Below are positions 1 to 8,099 of a stretch of DNA of 64,000 nucleotides, piece after piece (position 1 is the stretch's first letter; each line of letters opens with the position of its first letter). The DNA comes from Chryseobacterium glaciei. GTDB taxonomy: Bacteria; Bacteroidota; Bacteroidia; Flavobacteriales; Weeksellaceae. The notes beneath the pieces were generated by a model. That model worked only from the letters and a program-made list of their open reading frames with translations, was not told the DNA's origin and searched no databases. The position numbers and the translations under genes are program-made. Location of the stretch: positions 3,481,001 through 3,545,000 of the forward strand of contig NZ_CP015199.1 in the NCBI RefSeq assembly GCF_001648155.1, given 5' to 3'.

Positions 1-123
1 ACAGACGGAAAAGATCAGTTAAGATACGTTGCCGGAAAAGACGCCAATACTTTATATAACGAAAGAGCAGAGATCGGAGCCGAGGCTCAGGTACAGAAAA
101 TAAAATCGGATTTTAAGTTTTAA
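1..123 (+). CDS. 3' end of an oxidoreductase gene, probably short-chain dehydrogenase (partial)
   Basis: The window opens inside an open frame that runs 40 codons to a TAA at 121-123. The tail contains LRYVAGKDANTLYNER, which resembles the C-terminus of Bacteroidota SDR family oxidoreductases of the kind often encoded next to AraC regulators. That is a recognition from memory on a short fragment. The catalytic YxxxK and Rossmann motifs would lie outside the window. The following gene is an AraC regulator on the same strand after 135 bases, so regulation of this gene by it is plausible but only inferred. Confidence 0.45.
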   Translation, partial: TDGKDQLRYVAGKDANTLYNERAEIGAEAQVQKIKSDFKF

Positions 124-219
124 AGGTCAGAAGTTTGAAGACGGAAGCTTGAAGTTAATTCGTGACTTTTATACTTCTAGCTTTGCACTTCCAACATCCA
201 TCCAAAATTTCCCCTCTCC

Positions 220-254
220 TGACAAACAGTTGTCACAATCTCAACTTATATTTG
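220..254 (+). promoter_or_regulatory. Promoter with inverted-repeat operator before the AraC gene
   Basis: A perfect Bacteroidota -7 box TATATTTG lies at 247-254, only 4 bases before the ATG at 259, so the transcript would be leaderless or nearly so. Just upstream at 220-235 is the inverted repeat TGACAA-ACAG-TTGTCA with 6-bp arms, well placed as an operator, possibly for autoregulation. No -33 TTTG element at the usual spacing is obvious. Confidence 0.5.
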
Positions 255-258
255 TATT

Positions 259-1149
259 ATGAAAACCAGCCAATCACCAGTTCATTTTCGATCTTTGTCG
301 GTTTTGCATGAAGCAATGGGCATTTCGGCGCCGTTGCATCCTTTGATCAGTATTATTGATTACGGAGAAACACGTTTTGATCCTAAAATTTTTGAAAATG
401 GAACAAAATCGGATTTCTATAAAATTTCATTTAAAACAAAATTCAACGGGAAAATTCGGTACGGACAGGGATATTATGATTTCGAAAATGGCGGAATGTC
501 TTTCGTATCACCCGGTCAGATCCTCAGAATGGATCATGAAGAAGCTGATTATAGCGGAATGTCTTTGCATATTCATCCCGATTTCATCAGACCTTATTCT
601 GCGGCAGAAGCTTTATATCTTTCTGAAAAAGAAAAGAAAACGATTTCTGATGTTTTTGAAAATATTCAGAATGAATTGAATGAGCGGATAGATCAATTCA
701 GCCAGGATGTTATCATTTCTCAGATAGAATTGTTGCTGACGTACAGCAATCGTTTTTACAACAGGCAATTTATCACCAGAAAATCCGTAAATAATGATTT
801 GTTGTCTAAAATGGAAGATCTTCTGAATGATTTTTTCGATAAAGAAAAAGGAATAAAAGGTCTTCCGACAGTTGAATTTGTAGCGTCACAACTCAACCTT
901 ACGCCAAGATATTTGAGTGATATGCTTCGACATCATACAGGGCAGAACGCACAACAGCATATTCATGATAAACTGATCGAAAAGGCTAAGGAATATCTTT
1001 CGGAATCTCAATTTTCGGTTTCTGAAACAGCTTATCAACTCGGTTTTGAACATCCACAGTCTTTCAGTAAATTATTTAAAAAGAAAACAGAAGTTACCCC
1101 CAACGAATACAAACAATCTCTTCAAAAATTTAATAATGAATCCAAATAA
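259..1149 (+). CDS. AraC family transcriptional regulator
   Basis: This 296-aa cytosolic DNA-binding regulator has an N-terminal ligand-sensing region (about residues 1-190, cupin-like AraC N-terminus with the pattern GQGYYDFENGGMSFVSPGQ) and a C-terminal AraC-type double helix-turn-helix (about 203-290, with FVASQLNLTPRYLSDMLR and the second helix around AYQLGFEHPQSFSKLFKK). The family normally activates an adjacent target. The ATG at 259 is chosen because the N-terminus MKTSQSPVHFRSLS is typical of the family in Chryseobacterium; the -7 box only 4 bases upstream leaves no room for a leader. Its 3' end overlaps the start of the MazG-like gene by 14 bases, linking it to the two genes downstream. 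Effector unknown. Confidence 0.9.
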   Translation: MKTSQSPVHFRSLSVLHEAMGISAPLHPLISIIDYGETRFDPKIFENGTKSDFYKISFKTKFNGKIRYGQGYYDFENGGMSFVSPGQILRMDHEEADYSGMSLHIHPDFIRPYSAAEALYLSEKEKKTISDVFENIQNELNERIDQFSQDVIISQIELLLTYSNRFYNRQFITRKSVNNDLLSKMEDLLNDFFDKEKGIKGLPTVEFVASQLNLTPRYLSDMLRHHTGQNAQQHIHDKLIEKAKEYLSESQFSVSETAYQLGFEHPQSFSKLFKKKTEVTPNEYKQSLQKFNNESK

Positions 1150-1456
1150 TTTAGATAAAATCATAGAACGCTCTTTAGAAATAAGAGAAAAATATCATCA
1201 GCTGGAAATTCAGCAAAATGGTAAAGAATGGACTTTAGAACAGGACGCTTTAGCTTATCTCACGGATGCGGGTTTGGTGGGAAGAGATGTAATGTCACAT
1301 GAAAAAATATGGGGGAAATCAAACGCTGCAGAAGAACTTGAACATAAATTAGGCGAAAATATCTGGTGGCTGATTATCTTAGCAGACCGAACCGGAATTG
1401 ATATGAAAGAAGCCTTAGAAAAGTTTTTAACCAAAACAGAAAATTTATTAAAATGA
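1136..1456 (+). CDS. MazG-like nucleotide pyrophosphohydrolase-type protein
   Basis: This is a 106-aa, all-helical, acidic protein with EWTLEQDALAYLTDAGLVGRD and AAEELEHKLGENIWWLIILAD, the spacing of acidic residues seen in MazG-like NTP pyrophosphatases, which hydrolyse non-canonical nucleotides. The frame is open further upstream to 1046, but the ATG at 1136, inside the end of the AraC gene, gives a family-like length. It ends in an ATGA overlap with the glycosylase gene, so the three genes are probably co-transcribed. A nucleotide-pool cleaning role fits a DNA repair neighbour, but the enzymatic activity is inferred from pattern only. Confidence 0.6.
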   Translation: MNPNNLDKIIERSLEIREKYHQLEIQQNGKEWTLEQDALAYLTDAGLVGRDVMSHEKIWGKSNAAEELEHKLGENIWWLIILADRTGIDMKEALEKFLTKTENLLK

Positions 1457-2004
1457 GTTATTGTTCAGCCATAGCAGGAATGCAACCAGAAAGTCGAAAA
1501 GAACTTCACAAAAATTATCACGATAACCATTACGGATTTCCGATTCATGATGATAATGAATTATTTGGAAGATTAGTTATGGAGATCAATCAGGCAGGAT
1601 TGAGTTGGGAAACGATTTTAAAGAAAGAAGAAACTTTCAGAAAAGCTTATGATAATTTTGATATTCAAAAAGTGGCGGCTTACACAGAAGAAGACCGCGA
1701 AAGACTTCTGAGTGATCCCGGAATTATCAGAAATAAATTAAAAGTAAACGCTGCCATCGAAAACGCCAAAACCATCATCGAATTACAAAAAGAATTCGGT
1801 TCTTTCGAAAAATGGCTGGAGCATCATCATCCAAAAACATTACAGGAATGGATGAAAATATTCAAAAAAACATTCAAATTCACAGGTGGTGAAATTGTCA
1901 ACGAATTTCTGATGAGCATTGGATTTTTAAAAGGATGTCATGATGAAGGTTGCCCTGTTTTTCAGGATGTTCTTAAACATGATCCGATGTGGAATAAAAA
2001 ATAA
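1453..2004 (+). CDS. tag: DNA-3-methyladenine glycosylase I
   Basis: This 183-aa base-excision repair enzyme removes 3-methyladenine from alkylated DNA. The family fold is clear: YHDNHYG (residues 22-28) corresponds to the YHDxEWG motif, followed by NQAGLSWETILKK. The zinc-snap ligands of the family are visible as C4, H23, H163 and C167, the last two in GCHDEGC with the expected spacing. Its start codon overlaps the stop of the MazG-like gene (ATGA), indicating translational coupling. Length matches the E. coli enzyme (187 aa). In E. coli alkylation repair is controlled by Ada, an AraC-type activator; here an unrelated AraC regulator heads the overlapping set, which may be coincidental. Confidence 0.9.
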   Translation: MSYCSAIAGMQPESRKELHKNYHDNHYGFPIHDDNELFGRLVMEINQAGLSWETILKKEETFRKAYDNFDIQKVAAYTEEDRERLLSDPGIIRNKLKVNAAIENAKTIIELQKEFGSFEKWLEHHHPKTLQEWMKIFKKTFKFTGGEIVNEFLMSIGFLKGCHDEGCPVFQDVLKHDPMWNKK

Positions 2005-2265
2005 TATTTTTTTGAATTTTTATGTCTAAAATATAAGTTCAGGCCGTCGGAATTTCCGAAAGTTTAAACTTATTTCGATTCTCTTTGTCGGACTTTCCTG
2101 CGAAACGAAACTACTTTGATTTAACCCATAGGAGAGTTCGACAAACTAAACTTATATTTTTGAAGGAAAAATGAATGATATTACTTGAAACTTCTCACAG
2201 AAACATCAGGCGCCTGCCCTTGTGGAACAATAAAAATAGCATTATAACTAATTAGAAAAACGAAT
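2005..2265. repeat. Intergenic inverted-repeat structure
   Basis: The gap between the glycosylase and HxlR genes contains AAAATATAAGTT near 2029-2040 facing AAACTTATATTTT near 2149-2161. An inner pair, CTTTGTCGGAC around 2091 and GAGTTCGACAAAC around 2134, is also inverted. The whole could fold into a nested hairpin of about 130 bases and resembles the dispersed palindromic elements found elsewhere in this window. No gene was seen. Confidence 0.4.
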
Positions 2266-2631
2266 CTATTTTTCTGTCAAGATTTCTTTATGTTCTTTTC
2301 CCCATTTTTCGAGTTCTTCTATGATGGGTTTTAATTTATAACCAATCTCGGTCAATTCATATTCAACGCGGGGAGGAACTTCTGCGAAAACGGTTCTTCT
2401 AATGATTTTATCTTCTTCCAATTTTCGAAGTTGAAGGGTAAGCATACGTTCCGTAATATTTTGAAGACGTTTTCTCAATTCACCAAATCTTAGTTTTCCG
2501 TTGATGAGATAACAGCAGATCGCCAAAGACCATTGTCCGCCAATGACATTTGAAGCATAAATTTCAAGACACTCATCTGAAAGGGCTTTTTTGTTGGCAA
2601 AATTGGTTGATGTTTCCTTTATCTTAGTCAT
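2266..2631 (-). CDS. HxlR family transcriptional regulator
   Basis: This 121-aa winged-helix repressor belongs to the HxlR/YodB/HypR family. The signature region WSLAICCYLINGKLRFGELRKRLQNITERMLTLQLRKLEEDKIIRR fills the middle, followed by the wing PRVEYELTEIG. An N-terminal cysteine (C21 in DECLEIY) sits where redox-sensing members carry their reactive thiol. It is transcribed divergently from an NAD(P)H oxidoreductase 91 bases away, the classic arrangement in which the regulator senses electrophiles or quinones and represses the reductase. Sensing of that kind is inferred from the family and context. Confidence 0.88.
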   Translation of the reverse strand: MTKIKETSTNFANKKALSDECLEIYASNVIGGQWSLAICCYLINGKLRFGELRKRLQNITERMLTLQLRKLEEDKIIRRTVFAEVPPRVEYELTEIGYKLKPIIEELEKWGKEHKEILTEK

Positions 2632-2678
2632 TACTTACATTTTTTATAGTACCGTACAATGAGATACTACTGTTTATA

Positions 2679-2703
2679 ATGTAAGTTACATATATTATTT
2701 TTG
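2679..2703 (+). promoter_or_regulatory. Divergent-region promoter with palindromic operator
   Basis: A -7 box TATTTTTG lies at 2696-2703, 19 bases before the oxidoreductase ATG at 2723. A perfect 13-bp palindrome ATGTAA-G-TTACAT at 2679-2691 ends 4 bases upstream of it. This position would block RNA polymerase, so it is the best candidate binding site for the neighbouring HxlR protein. HxlR-type operators of this size are known in other bacteria; binding here is inferred. Confidence 0.55.
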
Positions 2704-2722
2704 TAGTAGAAATTTAAATATA

Positions 2723-3253
2723 ATGAAAACATTAGTTATTGTCATTCATCCACAAATAGAAAAATCTGTAATCAATAAAAGATGGATCGATGAATTAAAT
2801 AAATATCCCGAAAAATACATAGTTCACCAATTATACAAAGAATATCCAGATGAAAAGATTGATATTCTAAAAGAGCAGGAATTAATAGAATCTTATGATA
2901 AAATAGTTTTTCAGTTTCCGTTTTATTGGTTTAGCAGTCCGCCACTTTTAAAGAAATGGTTTGATGAGGTTGTGTTATACGGCTGGGCGTACGGAAGCAA
3001 AAGCGGTTACAAAGTAGGGGGGAAGAAGATTTCTTTGGCGATCACCGCCGGAATTGATGAAGAAGGCTACAGCGCATCCGGAAAATATAAATACACGATG
3101 AAAGAATTAACGACTCCTTTTGAACTGACTTTCGATTACATAAAAGCAGACTACAAAGAACCATTTGTTTTTTACGGAATTGAACAGGATTCTTCTGCAG
3201 AAGCCATTGAAAGGAGTGTGCCGTTGTATTTGGAGTTTATTGATGGGTTGTAG
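2723..3253 (+). CDS. NAD(P)H-dependent oxidoreductase, flavodoxin-like fold
   Basis: This 176-aa cytosolic FMN/FAD enzyme is of the KefF/MdaB/NQO1-like group, which makes two-electron reductions of quinones. The N-terminal strand MKTLVIVIHPQ leads to the flavin-binding region; FQFPFYWFSSPPLLKKWFDEVVLYGWAYG (about residues 74-102) is the family hallmark, followed by GGKKISLAITAG. It is paired divergently with an HxlR regulator, and a palindrome overlaps its promoter region, so induction by quinones or other reactive electrophiles is the likely role. Confidence 0.85.
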   Translation: MKTLVIVIHPQIEKSVINKRWIDELNKYPEKYIVHQLYKEYPDEKIDILKEQELIESYDKIVFQFPFYWFSSPPLLKKWFDEVVLYGWAYGSKSGYKVGGKKISLAITAGIDEEGYSASGKYKYTMKELTTPFELTFDYIKADYKEPFVFYGIEQDSSAEAIERSVPLYLEFIDGL

Positions 3254-3583
3254 ATACTGATTTTGTATCCTATGTTTGCATAGGAAAGTATTTTACTATT
3301 TATAAACCCACCCAAATAGGAAAAAGAGACAAATTAATTGTTGTTATTAGTCTTTAGGATGAATTTTTGAAGAATTTAAAGAACAGGTTGAAAGTTTTTT
3401 TAACGCAAAGATTTATTTGAAATTTTGGATATTTAAGGGAGCAAAGAAGTGAATCAATATAATTGATTCTTAAGAAGGTTGCTTCATCAGCGACTTTGTC
3501 GCATTTCTTTGCTCTCTAAAAATAATATAGTTGCATAATAAAACTTTGCGTTTAAAAATGAATTTTAGTGTTTATACTGTCTA
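3254..3583. repeat. Nested palindromic repeat (CGCAAAG family, copy 1)
   Basis: This gap of 330 bases holds no convincing gene. From about 3400 to 3556 it reads as a large imperfect hairpin: outer arms TTTAACGCAAAGAT / AACTTTGCGTTTAAA, middle arms GGGAGCAAAGAAG / TTTCTTTGCTCTC and a short inner stem around GCGACTTTGTCGC. A second copy with the same outer and middle arms lies at 63533-63693, and related elements occur at 7735-8003 and near 50385-50456. Confidence 0.65.
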
Positions 3584-4063
3584 TCATTTCAACGTAGAAG
3601 AAATCTCTATAAATGTAGCCAAATCAATTGCTTCTTCTTGAAAATACTCTTTAAACTGATTTGAGAGTTTTTTATCTTTAAATTTCACAATAGTATATCC
3701 GCTGTCGTATGCTACAATTTCAAGAAAGGCTTTTTCAATTAAAAACTCATTAGGTTTCCATGCTTTTTCATCTTCAGCAGATAAATTTGAAATAAGATTA
3801 AAATCTATTTGAGTGTTTTTAGGAACAGCAGAAATAATTCCCCAAATTATTTGAGTGCTAGATTGATAAAGCGTTTCAAATTCTTCCTTATTTAAAACAA
3901 AATAATCTTTGTCAAAATTGATAGGTATCTCATCATCTGTCATAAAATCTAAATCTGTTAAAACCCAATCATAATCAATAAAATCTTTCCAAATTGGTTT
4001 TAAAACTTCAAGTAGGTTGGTATGAAATTTTACAATTTTTGTGCTTCTGATGATCCAGTTCAT
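3584..4063 (-). CDS. Hypothetical protein, 159 aa
   Basis: This acidic soluble protein has no signal peptide or membrane segment and was not recognised. It contains an aromatic N-terminal region with WKDFIDYDWVLTDLDF and a C-terminal FKEYFQEEAIDLATFIE. Its ATG directly abuts the stop of the upstream DUF2199 gene on the same strand (stop at 4064, start at 4063), so the two are almost certainly translated from one message. Small soluble pairs of this kind in Bacteroidota are often immunity-like or regulatory, but nothing in the sequence proves that. Confidence 0.7.
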   Translation of the reverse strand: MNWIIRSTKIVKFHTNLLEVLKPIWKDFIDYDWVLTDLDFMTDDEIPINFDKDYFVLNKEEFETLYQSSTQIIWGIISAVPKNTQIDFNLISNLSAEDEKAWKPNEFLIEKAFLEIVAYDSGYTIVKFKDKKLSNQFKEYFQEEAIDLATFIEISSTLK

Positions 4064-4567
4064 TTAATTTCTATTTAAAACAATATCAATTCTCCTTTCT
4101 GCTTCCTCTTTTGAAATTCCACTATAAAAATCATTAACAAAAAGATGCTCAAAACTTTCATGAGGATAAACAAAAGGCCTTCCTACTTTATTGTTGACAA
4201 ATACATCGGTAGGAATAGTTTCTTGAAAATCATAGTCTGGAAGGTAATTTGAAAGCCATCCGAAATATCCTCCTTCAAAATCGTCATTGTCATAATTCTC
4301 AACGTATTCATTAAAGCTTTTCTCACTTAATGAAACCCAAATTCCATATTCAAGATCTTGGCAATTGTTATTGACTTCCTGTACGAGAACTGCTCGCACA
4401 AAGTAGCACGTTTCATCAGAATATTTTATGATACATAAATCTGAAGTTAGTTCAGAATTCTCCAATTCTTCTTCGGTCAATTGGAAATACGGATATGGTG
4501 CAGAATAGGCTATTGCAGGCCAATCTTCTTTTTCTTCGCCGCAGCATTGGCAGATGTATTTCGTCAT
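4064..4567 (-). CDS. DUF2199 domain-containing protein
   Basis: This 167-aa cytosolic protein begins with CQCCGEEKEDWPAIAYSAPYPY, the C-x2-C-G ... P pattern that opens DUF2199 proteins and probably binds a metal. The middle contains EYGIWVSLSEKSFNEY, a typical DUF2199 block, and the end is an amphipathic helix with SKEEAERRIDIVL. The function of the family is unknown. It sits between the FAD oxidase (9 bases upstream on the same strand) and the 159-aa hypothetical, forming a three-gene minus-strand operon. Confidence 0.75.
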   Translation of the reverse strand: MTKYICQCCGEEKEDWPAIAYSAPYPYFQLTEEELENSELTSDLCIIKYSDETCYFVRAVLVQEVNNNCQDLEYGIWVSLSEKSFNEYVENYDNDDFEGGYFGWLSNYLPDYDFQETIPTDVFVNNKVGRPFVYPHESFEHLFVNDFYSGISKEEAERRIDIVLNRN

Positions 4568-4576
4568 TAGATTTTT

Positions 4577-6046
4577 TTATTTATAATGGAGATAAAACTT
4601 ATTCTCAAAGATTTCTTTAGGATCATATTTCTTTTTGAGTTGAAAAAATGAATCAGTTTGAGGATAAACTTTTCTCATTTTCATTCGATCTATATGAAGC
4701 CGATACGGAAGATAAAAAGTTCCTTCATTTTTTATGGCTTCATCAACTAATTTGTTGGTAAGAATTTTCATTTTATGTTCCTGCTGATCTGTTTTCTTTT
4801 GATTAAACAAAAAAACAAAGCCAAAGACATCTTCCTTTGCATAGTTCATATGGCTATCTTCATCTTTATTTACAGCTCGAATGGTGATGTTGAGTAAGTC
4901 AATCTGAGAAAATTTTAAAATAGGTTTTATATCTTCTATAAATTGGTTAAAATTTCGTGCTGGAATAAAATATTCCTGTAAAAGATCTGTAGAATTTGGA
5001 TCTTTATTTTCAATTAGAGAAACATGGTCGTTCAATAATTCATTTCTCGAATAAACAGCATTTTTTGTAACTCTGTTCATTCCTGTTTCCAAATCCCAAC
5101 GAAGTCTTTTTCCATATTCGCTGTTCACAGTACTTCTAAAAACTAAACGTTTTGTTTCTTCGTTTTTTGCATCCTGTGCAGGAAGTGATAAAGGTTTTTC
5201 ATCTGTTTTTTCAAAATAATTAATCGTTGCATCTTCTAGAAAACGTTTATTAGATATTTTTAATCTTCCAAAAACTAAGTTCACATTCGGGTTATCTGAA
5301 ATAAATTTTTTGTAATAATCAACATAATTGTCTGAACTTAAACGAATGTATTTATATTGTAAAGCAAGATTATCAACTACTTTTAACTTGACATCGAGAA
5401 TGATTCCGAAAAGTCCATATCCACCAATAACTAATTTAAAAAGCTCCGGATTTTCATTTCTACTGCAATTAATCACTTCTCCATTCTCTTTCATTAAAGT
5501 AAATGAGACTACACTTGAAGAAATTGGAGGCGAATCTTTTTGCCAGCCATGACCATTAACACTCATAGAACCGCCTACTGAAAATGAACTAAAAGCCTGC
5601 ATCACAGCAATTGATTTTCCATGCTTGTCCAGAAATTTTATAGCATCTTCCCAAAGCGCACCTGATCCTATAGTAAGAATATTATTTTTTGCATCAAGCT
5701 CCATTTGTTTATAAGGAAGCATATTGAGGAGAATTCCGTTCGGATAAATAGAATGCCCTCCCATACTGTGTTGCGCACCTGCAATTGAAATTTTTAAATT
5801 CTTCTCCTTTGCATATTTTAATATTTGGCGAAGCTGTTTTTCTATTTCAGGTTTAGTTTCCGGAACTTTTATTAAAGTATCTATTTTGGTTAAATTTAAC
5901 TGGCTTGCATCATTAGTGTACCCGTTGGGAATAGTAATTTTATTTTCAGATTCTGCCCATTTAGTTTTGAAAACATGAATAATAGGAATTGAAATGAAAA
6001 TTAGAATTACTACAATTCCGAGAATTAAAAAATGTTTTTTCTTCAT
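4577..6046 (-). CDS. Membrane-anchored FAD-linked oxidase (sugar-lactone/aldonolactone oxidase-like)
   Basis: This 489-aa protein has an N-terminal membrane anchor (residues 5-25, FLILGIVVILIFISIPIIHVF) and then a PCMH-type FAD domain: SIAGAQHSMGGHS, LTIGSGALWEDAIKFL and GGSMSVNGHGW are the characteristic nucleotide-binding blocks (about 80-190). The C-terminus with MRKVYPQTDSFFQLKKKYDP resembles the end of L-gulono- and D-arabinono-lactone oxidases, where Y-P-F-x-LKxxYDP contacts flavin. Substrate cannot be told from the sequence. The catalytic domain would face the periplasm. It is the first gene of the minus-strand operon with DUF2199 and the 159-aa protein. Confidence 0.8.
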   Translation of the reverse strand: MKKKHFLILGIVVILIFISIPIIHVFKTKWAESENKITIPNGYTNDASQLNLTKIDTLIKVPETKPEIEKQLRQILKYAKEKNLKISIAGAQHSMGGHSIYPNGILLNMLPYKQMELDAKNNILTIGSGALWEDAIKFLDKHGKSIAVMQAFSSFSVGGSMSVNGHGWQKDSPPISSSVVSFTLMKENGEVINCSRNENPELFKLVIGGYGLFGIILDVKLKVVDNLALQYKYIRLSSDNYVDYYKKFISDNPNVNLVFGRLKISNKRFLEDATINYFEKTDEKPLSLPAQDAKNEETKRLVFRSTVNSEYGKRLRWDLETGMNRVTKNAVYSRNELLNDHVSLIENKDPNSTDLLQEYFIPARNFNQFIEDIKPILKFSQIDLLNITIRAVNKDEDSHMNYAKEDVFGFVFLFNQKKTDQQEHKMKILTNKLVDEAIKNEGTFYLPYRLHIDRMKMRKVYPQTDSFFQLKKKYDPKEIFENKFYLHYK

Positions 6047-6089
6047 ATATTTTACAAAATAATTAGGAGCTAAAAATACTCAAATTTCC

Positions 6090-7676
6090 TTACCCCACCG
6101 TCTTCGTATCTTCCTCCTTCAAGATTTTTTTCTCCTTCATAGAAAGCATCATTCTTTCGCATTTGTATTTTTCCCAGTCGAATTGATTGAGAAAATCCAG
6201 TGCTGCCACAAAGCCTCTGTTGAAAAGATCTTCTTTTTCCTCTCTTTTCATGAAGAAATTCAGCCAGCTGCTTTCACCGCAATTCACGGTTTGAATGCTG
6301 AAAGAATGGTAAAAAGTATGCTTCGTAAGGAAAGATTTATCATTAAAACCTTTTAAAGTACTGAGGATATTTCCGGCAAATGAGAAAGGTGATTTTAGGA
6401 TTTGTTCGCTCGTTTTTCCTTTTTCGGATAGAATATCGGAGTCGCTGGTGAGCTGTACCCCAAACAAAGGCATCCTCGGATAAAAAACATCACTCGAATG
6501 AAAAAGATCGATCGGGAAATTAGAAATACTTCCGCCATCAATAAAAACGCCGACAGGGTAGATGTCTTCCTGTTTGGTATTCATCCAGAATTTCCAGGCA
6601 TATTTCACAGAATCATCATCTTTATCGATTCTCTTTTGGAAAGGTTCAAAAAAGAAAGGAACCGACATCGAAGCACGCACAAACTCGGCCGGACTGATGC
6701 GTTTCATTTCTTCCTCAGACCAGTATAAATTGGCCATCGTAGGAAGTTCAACTTTAATTTTAGCATTAATGTCGGTTGTGATGACGATGTATTCTGATTT
6801 TAGTAAATAGAAAGGATTGTTTTTATAATAATCATTGTTTACGGCGCTTTCGTAGAATATTCTGTAGCGGGTCTGGTCGATATGCTCTAAATTATTAACC
6901 TTAATTTCTTCAATACTGTTAAGAGCGATGGCATAATATTCCTGCTCATTTCCGTAGCGGTAGTTGAGGTTAAGCTGACGTTCCTTTTGGATGAATTTAT
7001 CATTAAGTTCGGCAACGGTTTTTATCCCAAACCCGTTCATCACATCGGTCATTTGATCTAAAAAAGCTTTTCCGGGATTGAGTCCGCTATTTTGTTTCCT
7101 GAAATCATTATAAAACTTTTTAATACAAAAAAATGCAATGATAATCGGAATGAGCGGAACAAGGAAAAGCAATTTCGCGTTCAAAGTAGTTTCCGAAGAA
7201 AGCGCAAACGGAATAACGACCAGAATAATCATGAGCACAGCCGCAATAATGGCATTTATTTTCAGGAAATTCTTGTTATTCAGCATCGCATGAATGGTGG
7301 TTTTTACATACGTTTTCCCATCCATAAAATCGGCGAAGTTCCAATTGAAAAGGATTTCTCTTATCACCTCACTTTTGGCTTCTTCTTTAGTTCTGCAGGC
7401 TGCAATCAACATCGTATTAATGGCTCCGGCACTCGTTCCCGCAATTTTCAGAAAACGAACTCCAAAGATCTCCAAACCATAGAGATAACCTACCAGTGCA
7501 CTTCCCCAGACACCGCCACCTTCCTGCACAAATTCTACATATTGATTTCCGTGAGCATCCAGAAGGTCAGAAAATTCTTTGGACGAAATATTTTCATGCA
7601 AAGCTGTGAGCTTGTCTTTTGATTCCTGAGAAAGTACATTTTCATCAAGAATTTTGTTAAGAATTTCGGTTTTCAT
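6090..7676 (-). CDS. Patatin-like phospholipase family protein
   Basis: This 528-aa serine hydrolase has the patatin dyad: oxyanion-hole loop GGGVWG (residues 53-58), nucleophile elbow GTSAG (Ser82) and a downstream DGG (in FIDGGSISNFP) supplying the catalytic Asp. Two hydrophobic segments (about 143-190, AAVLMIILVVIPFALSS and LLFLVPLIPIIIAFFCI) are inserted after the nucleophile, so the protein is probably an inner-membrane lipase or phospholipase. The membrane insertion makes it longer than secreted patatins. It stands alone; the gap to corA upstream is filled by a large palindromic repeat. Confidence 0.88.
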   Translation of the reverse strand: MKTEILNKILDENVLSQESKDKLTALHENISSKEFSDLLDAHGNQYVEFVQEGGGVWGSALVGYLYGLEIFGVRFLKIAGTSAGAINTMLIAACRTKEEAKSEVIREILFNWNFADFMDGKTYVKTTIHAMLNNKNFLKINAIIAAVLMIILVVIPFALSSETTLNAKLLFLVPLIPIIIAFFCIKKFYNDFRKQNSGLNPGKAFLDQMTDVMNGFGIKTVAELNDKFIQKERQLNLNYRYGNEQEYYAIALNSIEEIKVNNLEHIDQTRYRIFYESAVNNDYYKNNPFYLLKSEYIVITTDINAKIKVELPTMANLYWSEEEMKRISPAEFVRASMSVPFFFEPFQKRIDKDDDSVKYAWKFWMNTKQEDIYPVGVFIDGGSISNFPIDLFHSSDVFYPRMPLFGVQLTSDSDILSEKGKTSEQILKSPFSFAGNILSTLKGFNDKSFLTKHTFYHSFSIQTVNCGESSWLNFFMKREEKEDLFNRGFVAALDFLNQFDWEKYKCERMMLSMKEKKILKEEDTKTVG

Positions 7677-8099
7677 AGTTGGTTTGGTGGTTTTTAGTTT
7701 TTTTGCTTGATGCTTAATTTTTTTTTGCTTAATGTTGGTAAACGCAAAGGCGCAAAGTTTTTTACTTTGTGCGTGTTTTTAAGGCGCAAGAAAATCAAAG
7801 ATTTTCGTTTTATATGAATTATTTAAAACCCTTTTTTGTCATTCCAGAGGAATCTAAATTATTAAGTTTAATTACCATGTATAGATTCCTCCCGAATGAC
7901 AAAGTGTACGTTCAATTATAACACAATCAATTTTATCGAAGATAAAATCCTTGCGCCTTAAAAACAACATATTCAATTAGCTTTGCGCCTTTGTGTATAC
8001 CAACATCAATCAACAGTATAATAATCAGTTCTACACATTAAAATTAATTAAAATCAATCTTAAAAACATACGTATTTTCACCCTAACCATTAAGTGATT
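7677..8099. repeat. Three-tier nested palindrome (CGCAAAG family)
   Basis: This 423-base gap has no gene but a striking nested inverted repeat at 7735-8003. Outer arms are 7735-7757 and 7981-8003 (21 of 23 bases complementary, containing GCAAAGGCGCAAAG). Middle arms are 7775-7790 and 7950-7965, a perfect 16-bp match built on TTTTTAAGGCGCAAG. Inner arms at 7836-7856 and 7882-7903 carry GTCATTCC.GAGGAATCT. The element sits between two convergently unrelated minus-strand genes. Right-hand parts recur near 50385-50456. Confidence 0.75.
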
